A program made the position numbers and the translations under genes. From Leptospira kobayashii (GTDB taxonomy: Bacteria > Spirochaetota > Leptospiria > Leptospirales > Leptospiraceae): DNA of 64,000 nt. The notes beneath the pieces are model-generated. The model was not told the DNA's origin. It was given only the letters and a program-made list of their open reading frames with translations, and did not search any database. The DNA lies in NCBI RefSeq assembly GCF_003114835.2, contig NZ_AP025028.1:124001-188000 (forward strand), in the 5' to 3' direction. The stretch's first letter is position 1; each line of letters starts with the position of its first letter. This document shows, one piece after another, positions 1 through 8,222 of the stretch.

Positions 1-2
1 TT

Positions 3-80
3 CGCTACCAAGAAATTATTGATAAAGGCGAGAAGGAAGCTGAGGATAATATCGTAGAGATCAAACGACTCTTCGCATAA
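3..80 (+). CDS. C-terminal end of an unidentified protein (partial)
   Basis: An open frame enters from the left edge and ends with TAA at 78-80, giving 25 residues that finish in KRLFA. The stretch is charged and probably helical (many Glu and Lys). Too little is visible to name a family. It points the same way as the sensor kinase that starts 34 bases later, so it could be the upstream member of that operon. That is only an inference from orientation and spacing. Confidence 0.5.
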   Translation, partial: RYQEIIDKGEKEAEDNIVEIKRLFA

Positions 81-114
81 AAGTAAAATCAGTAGTTTCT
101 TTCTCCGGATATCC

Positions 115-3100
115 ATGGGAATTCTAGAGAATTTTTTTCTTTTCGATACAAACCAAATCGTATTCGTAGAAGGGAGCTATAATTATTGGCTCGTTTCTCT
201 TTCCGTTTTCATAGCGATTTTTGCTTCCTGTATATCTTTGTACGTACTGAATCAAATTTCTTTGGTTCATATCAAATCTTCCCGATATCTACTTTTAACA
301 ACTGCTAGTTTGGCATTGGGTAGTGCTGTCTGGTCCATGCATTTTATCGGTATGTTGTCTTTTGATCTGTGTACTAAAGTCGACTATAACGAGGTTTGGA
401 CGATTTTGTCCATTCTGCCTAGCTTTGTAGCTTCTTCTTTCACGCTTTCCTACATAAGTAAAGATAAGATTTCTTTCAAAGAACTTGCATTAGGTGGAAT
501 TATTGTGGGTTCAGGAATCGGAGCAATGCATTATATGGGCATGGCTGCGATGGATATGAGTCCTAAACTGCTTTACGATCCGTATTTATTTTTATTATCT
601 TTGGTTGTCGCTATTACACTTGCTATCCTTGCACTTTATATCCGTTTCGGTTTAAAAGATATAAGACTCCAACTAAGCAATCCGGTTGTGATTTTACTTA
701 GCGGGATTGTTATGGGAATTGCCATTTCAGGAATGCATTATACGGGTATGGCTGCGGCGCGTTTTGTTTCTCCCGAAGGCCAATTGATTCAAAGCCATGA
801 ATCCGATCAGTTTTTTCTGGCAATCAGCGTTACCGTTGCCATTCTTCTTTTTATCGGATCGGTTGTTCTTACGAATATATTCGTCCGTTATAAAGACTTA
901 GTACAAAATTTGCAAGCCAGCGAATCAAGATTACGCGCTATCATCGAGACTGCGGCGGATGCGGTAGTGATGATCAATACCAAAGGCGAGATTCAGGAAT
1001 TCAATCAATCCGCCGAGAAAATGTTCGGCTGGAAATCAAACGAAGTCATCGGCCAAAAAATCAATATGTTAATGCCTAACCCGCATCAGACGGAACATGA
1101 CAATTACCTCTCTAATTATTTAACGACGGGAGAGGCAAAAATCATCGGTGCAGGTAGGGAAGCGCATGGAATCAGAAAGGACGGTTCTTTGTTCCCGATT
1201 CGTTTGGCAATCGGGCATGCCAAACTTCCTCAGGATGATTTGTTTGTAGGATTTATCAGTGATATTACGGAGCGAAAACTCATCGAAGATGCGCTCAAAC
1301 AGAATGAAGAGAGATTGAGATCGTTTATCGAGAATATTCCGGGAGTAGCTTATCGTTGTTTGGTGGATGAGGACTGGACTACTATTTTTATGAGCGATGC
1401 CATAGAGACTCTTGCCGGTTATCCCGCATCAGATTTTTTGCAACCGAATCGTGTCAGAACTTTTTCGGATATCATGCATCCTGACGATAAGGGCCATGTT
1501 TCGAATATGATTCAGAATGCAATTTATACGAAAGATACATTTGTACTGAATTACAGAATCATACATAAAAACGGAAACATTCGTTGGGTTCTGGAATACG
1601 GTGGAGTCGTTTTGGATGACCAGGGGAACATCAAATGTTTGGACGGAGTCATCTTAGACAATACGGATCGTAAAACAATAGAAGAAGCTTTGATTGAATC
1701 AAAAGAAAAAGCGGAGATGGCGGCAATTATCAAAACCACATTTCTTGCAAATATGAGTCATGAAATTCGAACGCCGATGAATGCAATCATCGGCTTTACG
1801 GAAGTATTGTTATCCGGTGAGTTATTGGATCAACAGAGAAAACATTTGGATACGGTTCGCCATTCCGCAAAGTCTTTGTTAAGGCTTTTGAATGATATTT
1901 TGAACTCCGCAAAACTCGAAAAAGGTGCAGTCGAACTGGAAGAAATGGATTTTTCTCTGATCCGATTGATTGATCAGATCAAATCTGCAATGAGTATCGA
2001 AGCGAAAAATAAAGGCCTTGAGTTTATCGTTAATTTTGATCCGAAATTGGATGAATTTTATAAAGGAGATTCTCTCCGCATCAGACAGATCATAACGAAT
2101 CTATTGGGCAATGCGATTAAGTTTACCGACAAAGGTTTTGTTAAACTGAGTGTACTTTTGGACGGAGAGGTTTTGCATTTTTTAATCAGAGATTCGGGTA
2201 TCGGTATTTCCAAAGACAGATTGGAAAAAATCTTCGATCCTTTCACACAAGCGGATGTTTCCATGAGCAGAAAGTACGGTGGAACGGGCCTTGGTACTAC
2301 GATTTCCAAACAATTAGTGGAATTGATGCGTGGAAGAATCTGGGTGGAAAGCGAGTTAGGTGTCGGTAGTATTTTTCATTTCACATTGCCGTTGGTAAAA
2401 GGGAAAGTGGTTCAGGAGAAACCCGATATTGAAAAATTCAAACTTCCTCGTTTGAAAGTGCTGATCGTTGATGATGTTTATCAAAATGTCGAATTGATCA
2501 GCTTGGTATTGTCTTCCAACCAACATACGGTCGGTGTTGCAAGAAACGGAAAAGAAGCAGTACAAACCTATCTTGGATCTGGATCTGAGTTTGATTTGAT
2601 TTTGATGGATATCCAAATGCCTGAGATGGACGGTTTGGAAGCCACAAAGAAGATCAGGGAATATGAAAAAATAAATTCCCTGAAGCGGGTTCCCATCATC
2701 GCTTTATCCGCAAGCGTATTCGAAGAAGATAAAATTTCCGCTAAGAACGCGGGTATGGACGGATTTGTTACCAAGCCGATAGAAACGGAAGTTTTGTTTC
2801 GTGAGATAGCCAAAATACTGAATTTAAAATTGGATTTTGTTTCGGAAGAAGAAGAGCAATCGAATTCCGAAGCTGAAGAATATTTTCAATTCCAACGTGG
2901 TATTAAATTATTCGGAACCGAATCCAAGTATTTGAAAATGTTAGAAGGTTTTTTTGAAGATTATAAATCGGAAGTCAATTCGAGCATTTCCTTATTTGAC
3001 GATAAACAAGGGTTAAGGTCTTTTTTGCACAAATTAAAAGGAGTTTCTTCGAATTTAGGGATTTCAAAAATCACTAATCTTTTAACAGATCTTGAGAAAA

Positions 3101-3459
3101 GACTTGTTTCCGACGAAATACAATTGCAAGACTTAAACCAACTTATCAAAGAATTCAATGATTCGTTTACGAATCTGACCGAGCATATCAGATACCAACC
3201 AAACATAAATTATAAAAACGAATCGGATAAACCTCTTTCCGAGGAAGAACATAGATTATTTTTAGAAACATTAGAAGCAAATATTTTCTCTTTGGCAAGA
3301 GGATCAATCGGTGAAACACAATGGAACAAATTGGTATCGTTGATTCTGAAAACCAAACACTCCGATTCGATTCCGTATTTGGAAGAAAGAATTTCTCAAT
3401 TCGACTTTGAATCGACTATCAACGAATTGAATTCCATTAAAGAAATCTACTTAGGATGA
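115..3459 (+). CDS. MHYT-domain hybrid sensor histidine kinase with PAS, receiver and HPt domains
   Basis: A 1114-residue membrane-bound hybrid histidine kinase. Residues about 25-260 are seven-helix MHYT sensor, with the three signature repeats at 75-80 (MHFIGM), 139-144 (MHYMGM) and 207-212 (MHYTGM); MHYT domains are proposed to bind a metal and sense a diatomic gas. Two PAS domains follow (about 275-390 and 400-520). The HisKA phospho-acceptor is His549 in SHEIRTP. The ATPase domain has N666 and the DSGIGI and GGTGLG boxes. A receiver follows with Asp832 in MDIQMP, and a C-terminal HPt with His972 in LHKLKG, so a complete phosphorelay lies in one chain. It ends 4 bases before an HD-GYP response regulator, its likely output. 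No clear Shine-Dalgarno site precedes the ATG. Confidence 0.93.
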   Translation: MGILENFFLFDTNQIVFVEGSYNYWLVSLSVFIAIFASCISLYVLNQISLVHIKSSRYLLLTTASLALGSAVWSMHFIGMLSFDLCTKVDYNEVWTILSILPSFVASSFTLSYISKDKISFKELALGGIIVGSGIGAMHYMGMAAMDMSPKLLYDPYLFLLSLVVAITLAILALYIRFGLKDIRLQLSNPVVILLSGIVMGIAISGMHYTGMAAARFVSPEGQLIQSHESDQFFLAISVTVAILLFIGSVVLTNIFVRYKDLVQNLQASESRLRAIIETAADAVVMINTKGEIQEFNQSAEKMFGWKSNEVIGQKINMLMPNPHQTEHDNYLSNYLTTGEAKIIGAGREAHGIRKDGSLFPIRLAIGHAKLPQDDLFVGFISDITERKLIEDALKQNEERLRSFIENIPGVAYRCLVDEDWTTIFMSDAIETLAGYPASDFLQPNRVRTFSDIMHPDDKGHVSNMIQNAIYTKDTFVLNYRIIHKNGNIRWVLEYGGVVLDDQGNIKCLDGVILDNTDRKTIEEALIESKEKAEMAAIIKTTFLANMSHEIRTPMNAIIGFTEVLLSGELLDQQRKHLDTVRHSAKSLLRLLNDILNSAKLEKGAVELEEMDFSLIRLIDQIKSAMSIEAKNKGLEFIVNFDPKLDEFYKGDSLRIRQIITNLLGNAIKFTDKGFVKLSVLLDGEVLHFLIRDSGIGISKDRLEKIFDPFTQADVSMSRKYGGTGLGTTISKQLVELMRGRIWVESELGVGSIFHFTLPLVKGKVVQEKPDIEKFKLPRLKVLIVDDVYQNVELISLVLSSNQHTVGVARNGKEAVQTYLGSGSEFDLILMDIQMPEMDGLEATKKIREYEKINSLKRVPIIALSASVFEEDKISAKNAGMDGFVTKPIETEVLFREIAKILNLKLDFVSEEEEQSNSEAEEYFQFQRGIKLFGTESKYLKMLEGFFEDYKSEVNSSISLFDDKQGLRSFLHKLKGVSSNLGISKITNLLTDLEKRLVSDEIQLQDLNQLIKEFNDSFTNLTEHIRYQPNINYKNESDKPLSEEEHRLFLETLEANIFSLARGSIGETQWNKLVSLILKTKHSDSIPYLEERISQFDFESTINELNSIKEIYLG

Positions 3460-3463
3460 AACA

Positions 3464-4480
3464 ATGAAGGGAAAAATACAGAATAGTTCCATTCCGAAAA
3501 TACTAATCGTTGACGATGAACCGGCCAACTTACAGGTATTAAAGCAAATTCTTCAAGATGAATATGAATTATTATTTGCAAAAGACGGAGCCAGAGCGAT
3601 TGAACTGGCCATACAGGAAGATCCGAACCTTATCTTGCTTGATGTGATGATGCCCGATCTCACAGGGCATGAGGTTTGTAAAACTTTAAAATCAAAGCCT
3701 GTTACTAAGTCGATTCCCATTATTTTTGTGACTGCCATGTCGGAAGTGGAAGACGAAGAAATCGGATTCAATTTAGGTGCCGTAGACTATATTACCAAGC
3801 CGGTAAGTCCTCCGATTGTAAAAGCAAGAGTTCGAACTCATTTGTCTCTTGTGGATATCAATGAAGTAAAAGCAACCCGTTTGCAAATTGTGCAAAGATT
3901 GGGAATGGCATCCGAATATAAAGACAATGAAACGGGAATGCATGTCATTCGTATGAGTCATTATTCTCAGGTTTTAGCGTTAGCTTTCGGTTATACGACC
4001 GAAGCCGCCGAAGATATATTAAACGCTGCACCAATGCACGATGTAGGAAAGATCGGAATTCCCGATAATATCATACAAAAGCCGGGAAAACTTTCTCCGG
4101 AAGAATGGGAAGTTATGAAAAAACATCCCGAAATCGGTGCAGAGATCATAGGAGATCATAAATCGAGTATTCTTAAACTTGCTAGAACCATTGCACTCAC
4201 TCATCATGAAAAGTTCGACGGAACCGGTTATCCTTACGGGCTAAAGGGAGAAAAAATCCCGATTGAGGGAAGGATCATTGCGGTGGCCGACGTATTTGAT
4301 GCTTTAACAACGGTTCGTCCATATAAAAAGGCATGGGATATTCCGGATGCAATTGATTTTTTACGAAAAGAGTCCGGAACTCATTTTGATCCCCAATTGA
4401 CCGAACTTTTCATCAAAGCGATGCCTGAGATTTTGGAAATTCGGAATAAATGGCCGGAAGAGATGGCGAGTCTATCTTAG
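3464..4480 (+). CDS. Response regulator with HD-GYP domain (RpfG-like c-di-GMP phosphodiesterase)
   Basis: A 338-residue two-domain protein. Residues 10-130 are a receiver with the acidic pocket VDDEP (16-20), phospho-acceptor Asp60 in LLDVMMP and Lys112 in TKP. Residues about 140-330 are an HD-GYP domain: His192-Asp193 in MHDVGKIGIP, HH247-248 and the GTGYP motif at 253-257. Proteins of this build (RpfG family) hydrolyse cyclic di-GMP, and all metal-binding motifs I can see are intact, so it should be active. It begins 4 bases after the MHYT hybrid kinase, which strongly suggests the kinase's HPt phosphorylates this receiver. The substrate is inferred from the family. Confidence 0.93.
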   Translation: MKGKIQNSSIPKILIVDDEPANLQVLKQILQDEYELLFAKDGARAIELAIQEDPNLILLDVMMPDLTGHEVCKTLKSKPVTKSIPIIFVTAMSEVEDEEIGFNLGAVDYITKPVSPPIVKARVRTHLSLVDINEVKATRLQIVQRLGMASEYKDNETGMHVIRMSHYSQVLALAFGYTTEAAEDILNAAPMHDVGKIGIPDNIIQKPGKLSPEEWEVMKKHPEIGAEIIGDHKSSILKLARTIALTHHEKFDGTGYPYGLKGEKIPIEGRIIAVADVFDALTTVRPYKKAWDIPDAIDFLRKESGTHFDPQLTELFIKAMPEILEIRNKWPEEMASLS

Positions 4481-4511
4481 CGGATTTTGCTTTTCCATAA
4501 ATTGAAACTTA

Positions 4512-5471
4512 TCATTTGGAAACCGATGAAAATTTTTTGCCCCAGACTCCTAAGCTAATGCTCAAAAATACGGAAAGAGCCGGGATGGAAAACATCCAGG
4601 TTTCAAAGTTTGAATCTTCTCCGTAATAAAAATCATAAAAACAAAATAAAAACAGAACGATGGAAAAAAGAGCAAATAACCAGGATAAGGCGTAAAGTAG
4701 CGTTCGAAATAGTGATATAATGAATTTCGGAAGCTCAATCGGTGTTCCTATTTTGATTACGGATCTTTCCACCGCCTCCGATCCTTCTTTCGCTTCCATT
4801 GCATTCAATAACAAATGATCTTTTTCCAATGCGGTTTTCGTATACCGTCTAACTAACAAAAGTGGGGTTAATACGAATACGGGTGCCCCGAACAAAGCTG
4901 CGGCTCCGAAGTTTAAAATAAAATCAAAACCTCCATGTAGGAATGTAGAGATACCTACACCGAAAATAAAACAAAAAATTCCATTTGTTTTTTCCATCTT
5001 TGCTTTCGCAATCCAATGACCTATTATAGCCCCCCAAAGTATGTGTCCCGGAACGGATAAAAAGGCACGAAGAATTCCTACTGCAAATCCATGATTCATA
5101 ACATAAAAAATATTCTCAAAAGTGGCAAATCCTCCACCTACCGCAGCACCGTAAACGATTCCGTCGAAATGTTCGTTGAATGCATAATGATTTGCAGAAT
5201 AAAGACGAATAGCAATGTACTTGCACACTTCTTCCGTAAGCGCAACTACTAAAAAGTAGTGGATTGCAAGAGAAGAGGCTGATATTTGGGCTTCACCAGT
5301 GGAAAGAAAACTTTCAGTGAATCCGGCGGGGATCACCAACGCTGCTCCCCAGAAGAACGAGCGTAAGATGACTCCGATCGGTTCTTTTTGCAAATGGTCT
5401 TTTGAATAGTAGCGTTGGACTATAACAAATCCGGGTAGGATCGCCACTACCAAAAGACCGAATGTAATCAT
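4512..5471 (-). CDS. PrsW-family intramembrane metalloprotease
   Basis: A 319-residue polytopic membrane protein with the PrsW (CPBP-related, M82) signature: EE at 80-81 followed by Lys84 (EEVCKY), Glu119-Asn120 in ATFEN, His143 and His152 (HILWGAIIGH), and His179 with Asp183 in FLHGGFDF. PrsW of Bacillus subtilis makes the first cut in the anti-sigma factor RsiW. No sigma or anti-sigma gene is next to this one, so the substrate is unknown. Its ATG overlaps the stop of the SPFH gene (ATGA), implying translational coupling as the last gene of the four-gene module. The C-terminal 80 residues hold two further hydrophobic helices. Confidence 0.85.
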   Translation of the reverse strand: MITFGLLVVAILPGFVIVQRYYSKDHLQKEPIGVILRSFFWGAALVIPAGFTESFLSTGEAQISASSLAIHYFLVVALTEEVCKYIAIRLYSANHYAFNEHFDGIVYGAAVGGGFATFENIFYVMNHGFAVGILRAFLSVPGHILWGAIIGHWIAKAKMEKTNGIFCFIFGVGISTFLHGGFDFILNFGAAALFGAPVFVLTPLLLVRRYTKTALEKDHLLLNAMEAKEGSEAVERSVIKIGTPIELPKFIISLFRTLLYALSWLFALFSIVLFLFCFYDFYYGEDSNFETWMFSIPALSVFLSISLGVWGKKFSSVSK

Positions 5472-6466
5472 ATCGAAGAAAGGATTTCCTTCTTCTTCGT
5501 TTCAAATTCCTCGGCAGTAATGAGTCCCTGATCCAATAAACCTTTTAGTTTTGCAATTCTTGCGGCAGGATCATTTGCCGCCGGAGCCGCCTGACCTTGG
5601 TTTTGTGAATTCTGGTTCATCATATTCCCCATCATCTGACCCATATTCATCCCCATACCCATTCCCATGCCTGCACCCATAGCGCCACCGCCCTGGCCTT
5701 GGTTTTCAGCAGAAGCCTGTCCGATATCGAACATCTTTTTCTGTTGATACTTATCACCTAACGTATCAATTTCGAATTTGTCAGTGATGATTTTTTGAAT
5801 TCGTTGATAATTCGGATCTTGTTGGTCGAAATTTACGGAAGATACGTTGAATTCGGTAAGTTCAAGGCCGTATTTTTCGAATTCCGGAGATAGTTTTACT
5901 CTTCCCGCAGTGGAACTTTCGTCCCGGTACTTATTAATCTCCACAACGGAAGTATTATTGTTCAGAATGACTTCGGAAATAAAATCTCCGATACTGCGAA
6001 CAATATTCGGTTTTAAAAATTCATCGATCGCTTCGTTGGTAGTTCTGTTTCCGGCTTTCACAACATTGATTAAGAACGGTTTGGAGTCTTTGATTCTAAA
6101 TTTATAATCACCAAACGCCCGTATATTGAGAACGATTTTATATTTCGGATCTTCCAAAGGAATGGGGGTGTTGGTTCCCCATTTCATTGCAAAGATACCT
6201 TTGTTGATATAATATACTTCGGCGGTGAAAGGAGTTTTTCCTCCGAAAGGAAGATTGACCAACGCTTCCAGGATCGGAATATTTCCCGTTTTTAAAGTAT
6301 GGGTTCCCGAACCGAATGTATCCAGCGCCTTTCCTTCTTTGAAAAATACCGCTTCGAGTCCTTCATCTACGATCAATTGTCCCGCAGTGCTGATTTCGTC
6401 CGAGGGGTATTTCCAAACGATTTCATTCGGCTTTCCTTCAAATTTTATCCGATCTATCAATGCCAT
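5468..6466 (-). CDS. SPFH/band-7 protein with C-terminal SHOCT domain (YdjI-like)
   Basis: A 332-residue soluble SPFH protein of the 'virion core protein'/YdjI type. It has no N-terminal membrane segment and opens with a beta-rich SPFH domain (about 25-240). A Gly/Met/Gln-rich linker with repeated GMG units follows (about 258-290). The C-terminal 30 residues form a SHOCT helix pair (KLKGLLDQGLITAEEFETKK). In B. subtilis, YdjI works with zinc-ribbon membrane protein YdjG and with YdjH to recruit PspA to stressed membrane. A zinc-ribbon membrane protein lies upstream here too, but no PspA. AAGGAAA six bases before the ATG is a good ribosome site. Function by analogy only. Confidence 0.82.
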   Translation of the reverse strand: MALIDRIKFEGKPNEIVWKYPSDEISTAGQLIVDEGLEAVFFKEGKALDTFGSGTHTLKTGNIPILEALVNLPFGGKTPFTAEVYYINKGIFAMKWGTNTPIPLEDPKYKIVLNIRAFGDYKFRIKDSKPFLINVVKAGNRTTNEAIDEFLKPNIVRSIGDFISEVILNNNTSVVEINKYRDESSTAGRVKLSPEFEKYGLELTEFNVSSVNFDQQDPNYQRIQKIITDKFEIDTLGDKYQQKKMFDIGQASAENQGQGGGAMGAGMGMGMGMNMGQMMGNMMNQNSQNQGQAAPAANDPAARIAKLKGLLDQGLITAEEFETKKKEILSSI

Positions 6467-6490
6467 GTTATTTTCCTTGTTAGTTGATAA

Positions 6491-7021
6491 TTATTTCTTT
6501 AGAAAAATGTTGTTTCTTGCTTCGAATTCTTTTTCGATTCCTTCGATCGAAGTAACTACATTTTGAATCGCCGATTCCGGGTTTTCGGAAAACCAAGTGG
6601 AAAGTTTCTGAGTCACGTCCAATTCCAACTGTCCCAATTTTTCCAAAATTCCAAAATCATGTTTTAATAATGATTCCAATTCTGCAGTGGTTGCTTTGAA
6701 TCCGCTTCCCAATCCGTTCAGCCCGAAACCGGCGGATGAAATTTTCATTAACACCCGTTCCAAGGTATTCAAAGCAGGCGTTGTTTTTCCGATGTTTTGG
6801 ATTTGCGCTTTTACTACGAAATTCTCTTCCAGTTTACGAAAAGATTCTTTGAAGCTGGAAAGTTTATTTGTAATTTCTTTTCGAACCAATTCATTTGTTT
6901 TATCGAATTCCTGATTGGCAAATGCTTCTGCAAAAAGAGAAGTTTCTTTTAAAAATTTACGAACGGGTCCTTCTTCCGATTGGAAACGTTCGAGCGTTGA
7001 TTGCAACCATGCTTGGTCCAT
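6491..7021 (-). CDS. Uncharacterised helical protein of the SPFH/zinc-ribbon module
   Basis: A 176-residue protein with no signal peptide or membrane segment that I can see. The composition (rich in Leu, Glu, Lys, Phe; few prolines) suggests mostly alpha helix or coiled coil, broken by one Gly-rich segment at about 97-107 (SAGFGLNGLGSGF). I do not recognise the family. It sits 3 bases after the zinc-ribbon gene and 24 before the SPFH gene, so it is almost certainly co-transcribed with them. By position it could stand in for the PspA-type coiled-coil partner of SPFH systems, but I see no PspA motif to support that. Confidence 0.75.
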   Translation of the reverse strand: MDQAWLQSTLERFQSEEGPVRKFLKETSLFAEAFANQEFDKTNELVRKEITNKLSSFKESFRKLEENFVVKAQIQNIGKTTPALNTLERVLMKISSAGFGLNGLGSGFKATTAELESLLKHDFGILEKLGQLELDVTQKLSTWFSENPESAIQNVVTSIEGIEKEFEARNNIFLKK

Positions 7022-7024
7022 AAC

Positions 7025-8137
7025 TTAGTACTCCTGTATTGATTCCGATTCCACAATCGAATCACATGTTATATAATTAAAAATGACGCTCTTGTCCGAT
7101 TGATATAATGTTTTGGGGTTATACTGTTTCCATTTTGCCTGATCAAGATCGCAATCGTGTTTTTCTCCTTTGGTTTCACCCGATTCTTCTTCGAAATGAA
7201 CTATATAAGATTCCTTTTTTGCACCTAACCTCTCACAGCCGATAGATCCCGAGCAGGATTGATACTGAGGAACCGGCCAATACGGTTCTTCTGCAATACC
7301 GACTCCTTTTGCGGTTGAAGCTCTTTCAAAAGCCCATTTATCTACAGTATAATAACATTTACTATCATAGACAGGCTCGCTTCTGTATTTGGTCGAACAA
7401 CTTTCACTTTCCGAATAAGTTCCGTCTCCTTTATCCGAACGAACTGTATGGCATTCCTGTCCGTCGGCAACTTGTCTATGACTGCGGACTTCCGAACGTC
7501 GACTAACACTGTAGGCATTGCTCGGCATAGAGTCGCACCAGGAAGAGTCCGAAACGGGTTTGAATCTTTCTATGTCGATGGAACGGGACCATTCATGTTT
7601 TGCAACTTTCAAGGTGACTTTTTCCGTCCAAAGAACCCCCACGCAAATAAATCCGATTGTTCCGAATAAGATGCTACCCAACGTCCATAAAACCCATTTC
7701 GGAGTTTTGGGATGAGGTTTGATGAACTTTGAATCCTTAAAAGCAAGATCTTCCTGCGCAGGCGGAGGAGTTCCACCTTCACTTATTATCTTTTGATTTT
7801 CAAAATCTTGTTTGGCTACCTGAACACTATCTTCAACTCCGACACCTTGGTCCGTACGACGCGATACATCCTTTGCTCCTTCAAGAGAGCCTCCGCAGTT
7901 TCCGCAGAAAACAGCTTTTGCACCGTTGGGTGTGCTGCAAAAGGTACAAACCTTATCAGCTCCGAAATATACGTGATCTTGAACCGCAACTTTTTCAGAA
8001 TCAGAAGGAAAATATCTTCGAGTGGGATCTTGTGTAGCACCGCAATTAGGACAATGCCTATGTGTTTTTCCCAGAAGTTTTTTAGAACTGCAAAACTCGC
8101 AATCCCAAAGCATCTCATAAATTTTTTCTTCAGCCAT
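7025..8137 (-). CDS. Double zinc-ribbon membrane-anchored protein, first gene of the SPFH/PrsW module
   Basis: About 370 residues. Two zinc ribbons lie at the N terminus: Cys13, 16, 29, 32 (the first RanBP2-like, WDCEFC...CPNCGATQ) and Cys64, 67, 78, 81. After a flexible linker there is one transmembrane helix (about 149-170). The remaining 200 residues, presumably across the membrane, contain many Cys, Tyr and Trp and several Ser/Arg-rich strands. I know no function for this domain. The layout (cytoplasmic zinc ribbon, helix, outer domain) resembles B. subtilis YdjG. I place the start at the ATG at 8137; an in-frame TTG at 8158 would add seven residues but has no better ribosome site. Confidence 0.78.
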   Translation of the reverse strand: MAEEKIYEMLWDCEFCSSKKLLGKTHRHCPNCGATQDPTRRYFPSDSEKVAVQDHVYFGADKVCTFCSTPNGAKAVFCGNCGGSLEGAKDVSRRTDQGVGVEDSVQVAKQDFENQKIISEGGTPPPAQEDLAFKDSKFIKPHPKTPKWVLWTLGSILFGTIGFICVGVLWTEKVTLKVAKHEWSRSIDIERFKPVSDSSWCDSMPSNAYSVSRRSEVRSHRQVADGQECHTVRSDKGDGTYSESESCSTKYRSEPVYDSKCYYTVDKWAFERASTAKGVGIAEEPYWPVPQYQSCSGSIGCERLGAKKESYIVHFEEESGETKGEKHDCDLDQAKWKQYNPKTLYQSDKSVIFNYITCDSIVESESIQEY

Positions 8138-8222
8138 CGCCAATGCTTTATGATGCAAAAATAATGTTTTGCAAGAAAAATATTTTATTTCCCGTCTCTC
8201 ACTTGATGGGTAGAATCATCCT

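Noticed and set aside
7309..8164. Several plus-strand open frames opposite the zinc-ribbon gene
   Set aside because: They have no ribosome sites, odd composition and no recognisable domains, while the minus frame has eight ordered zinc cysteines.
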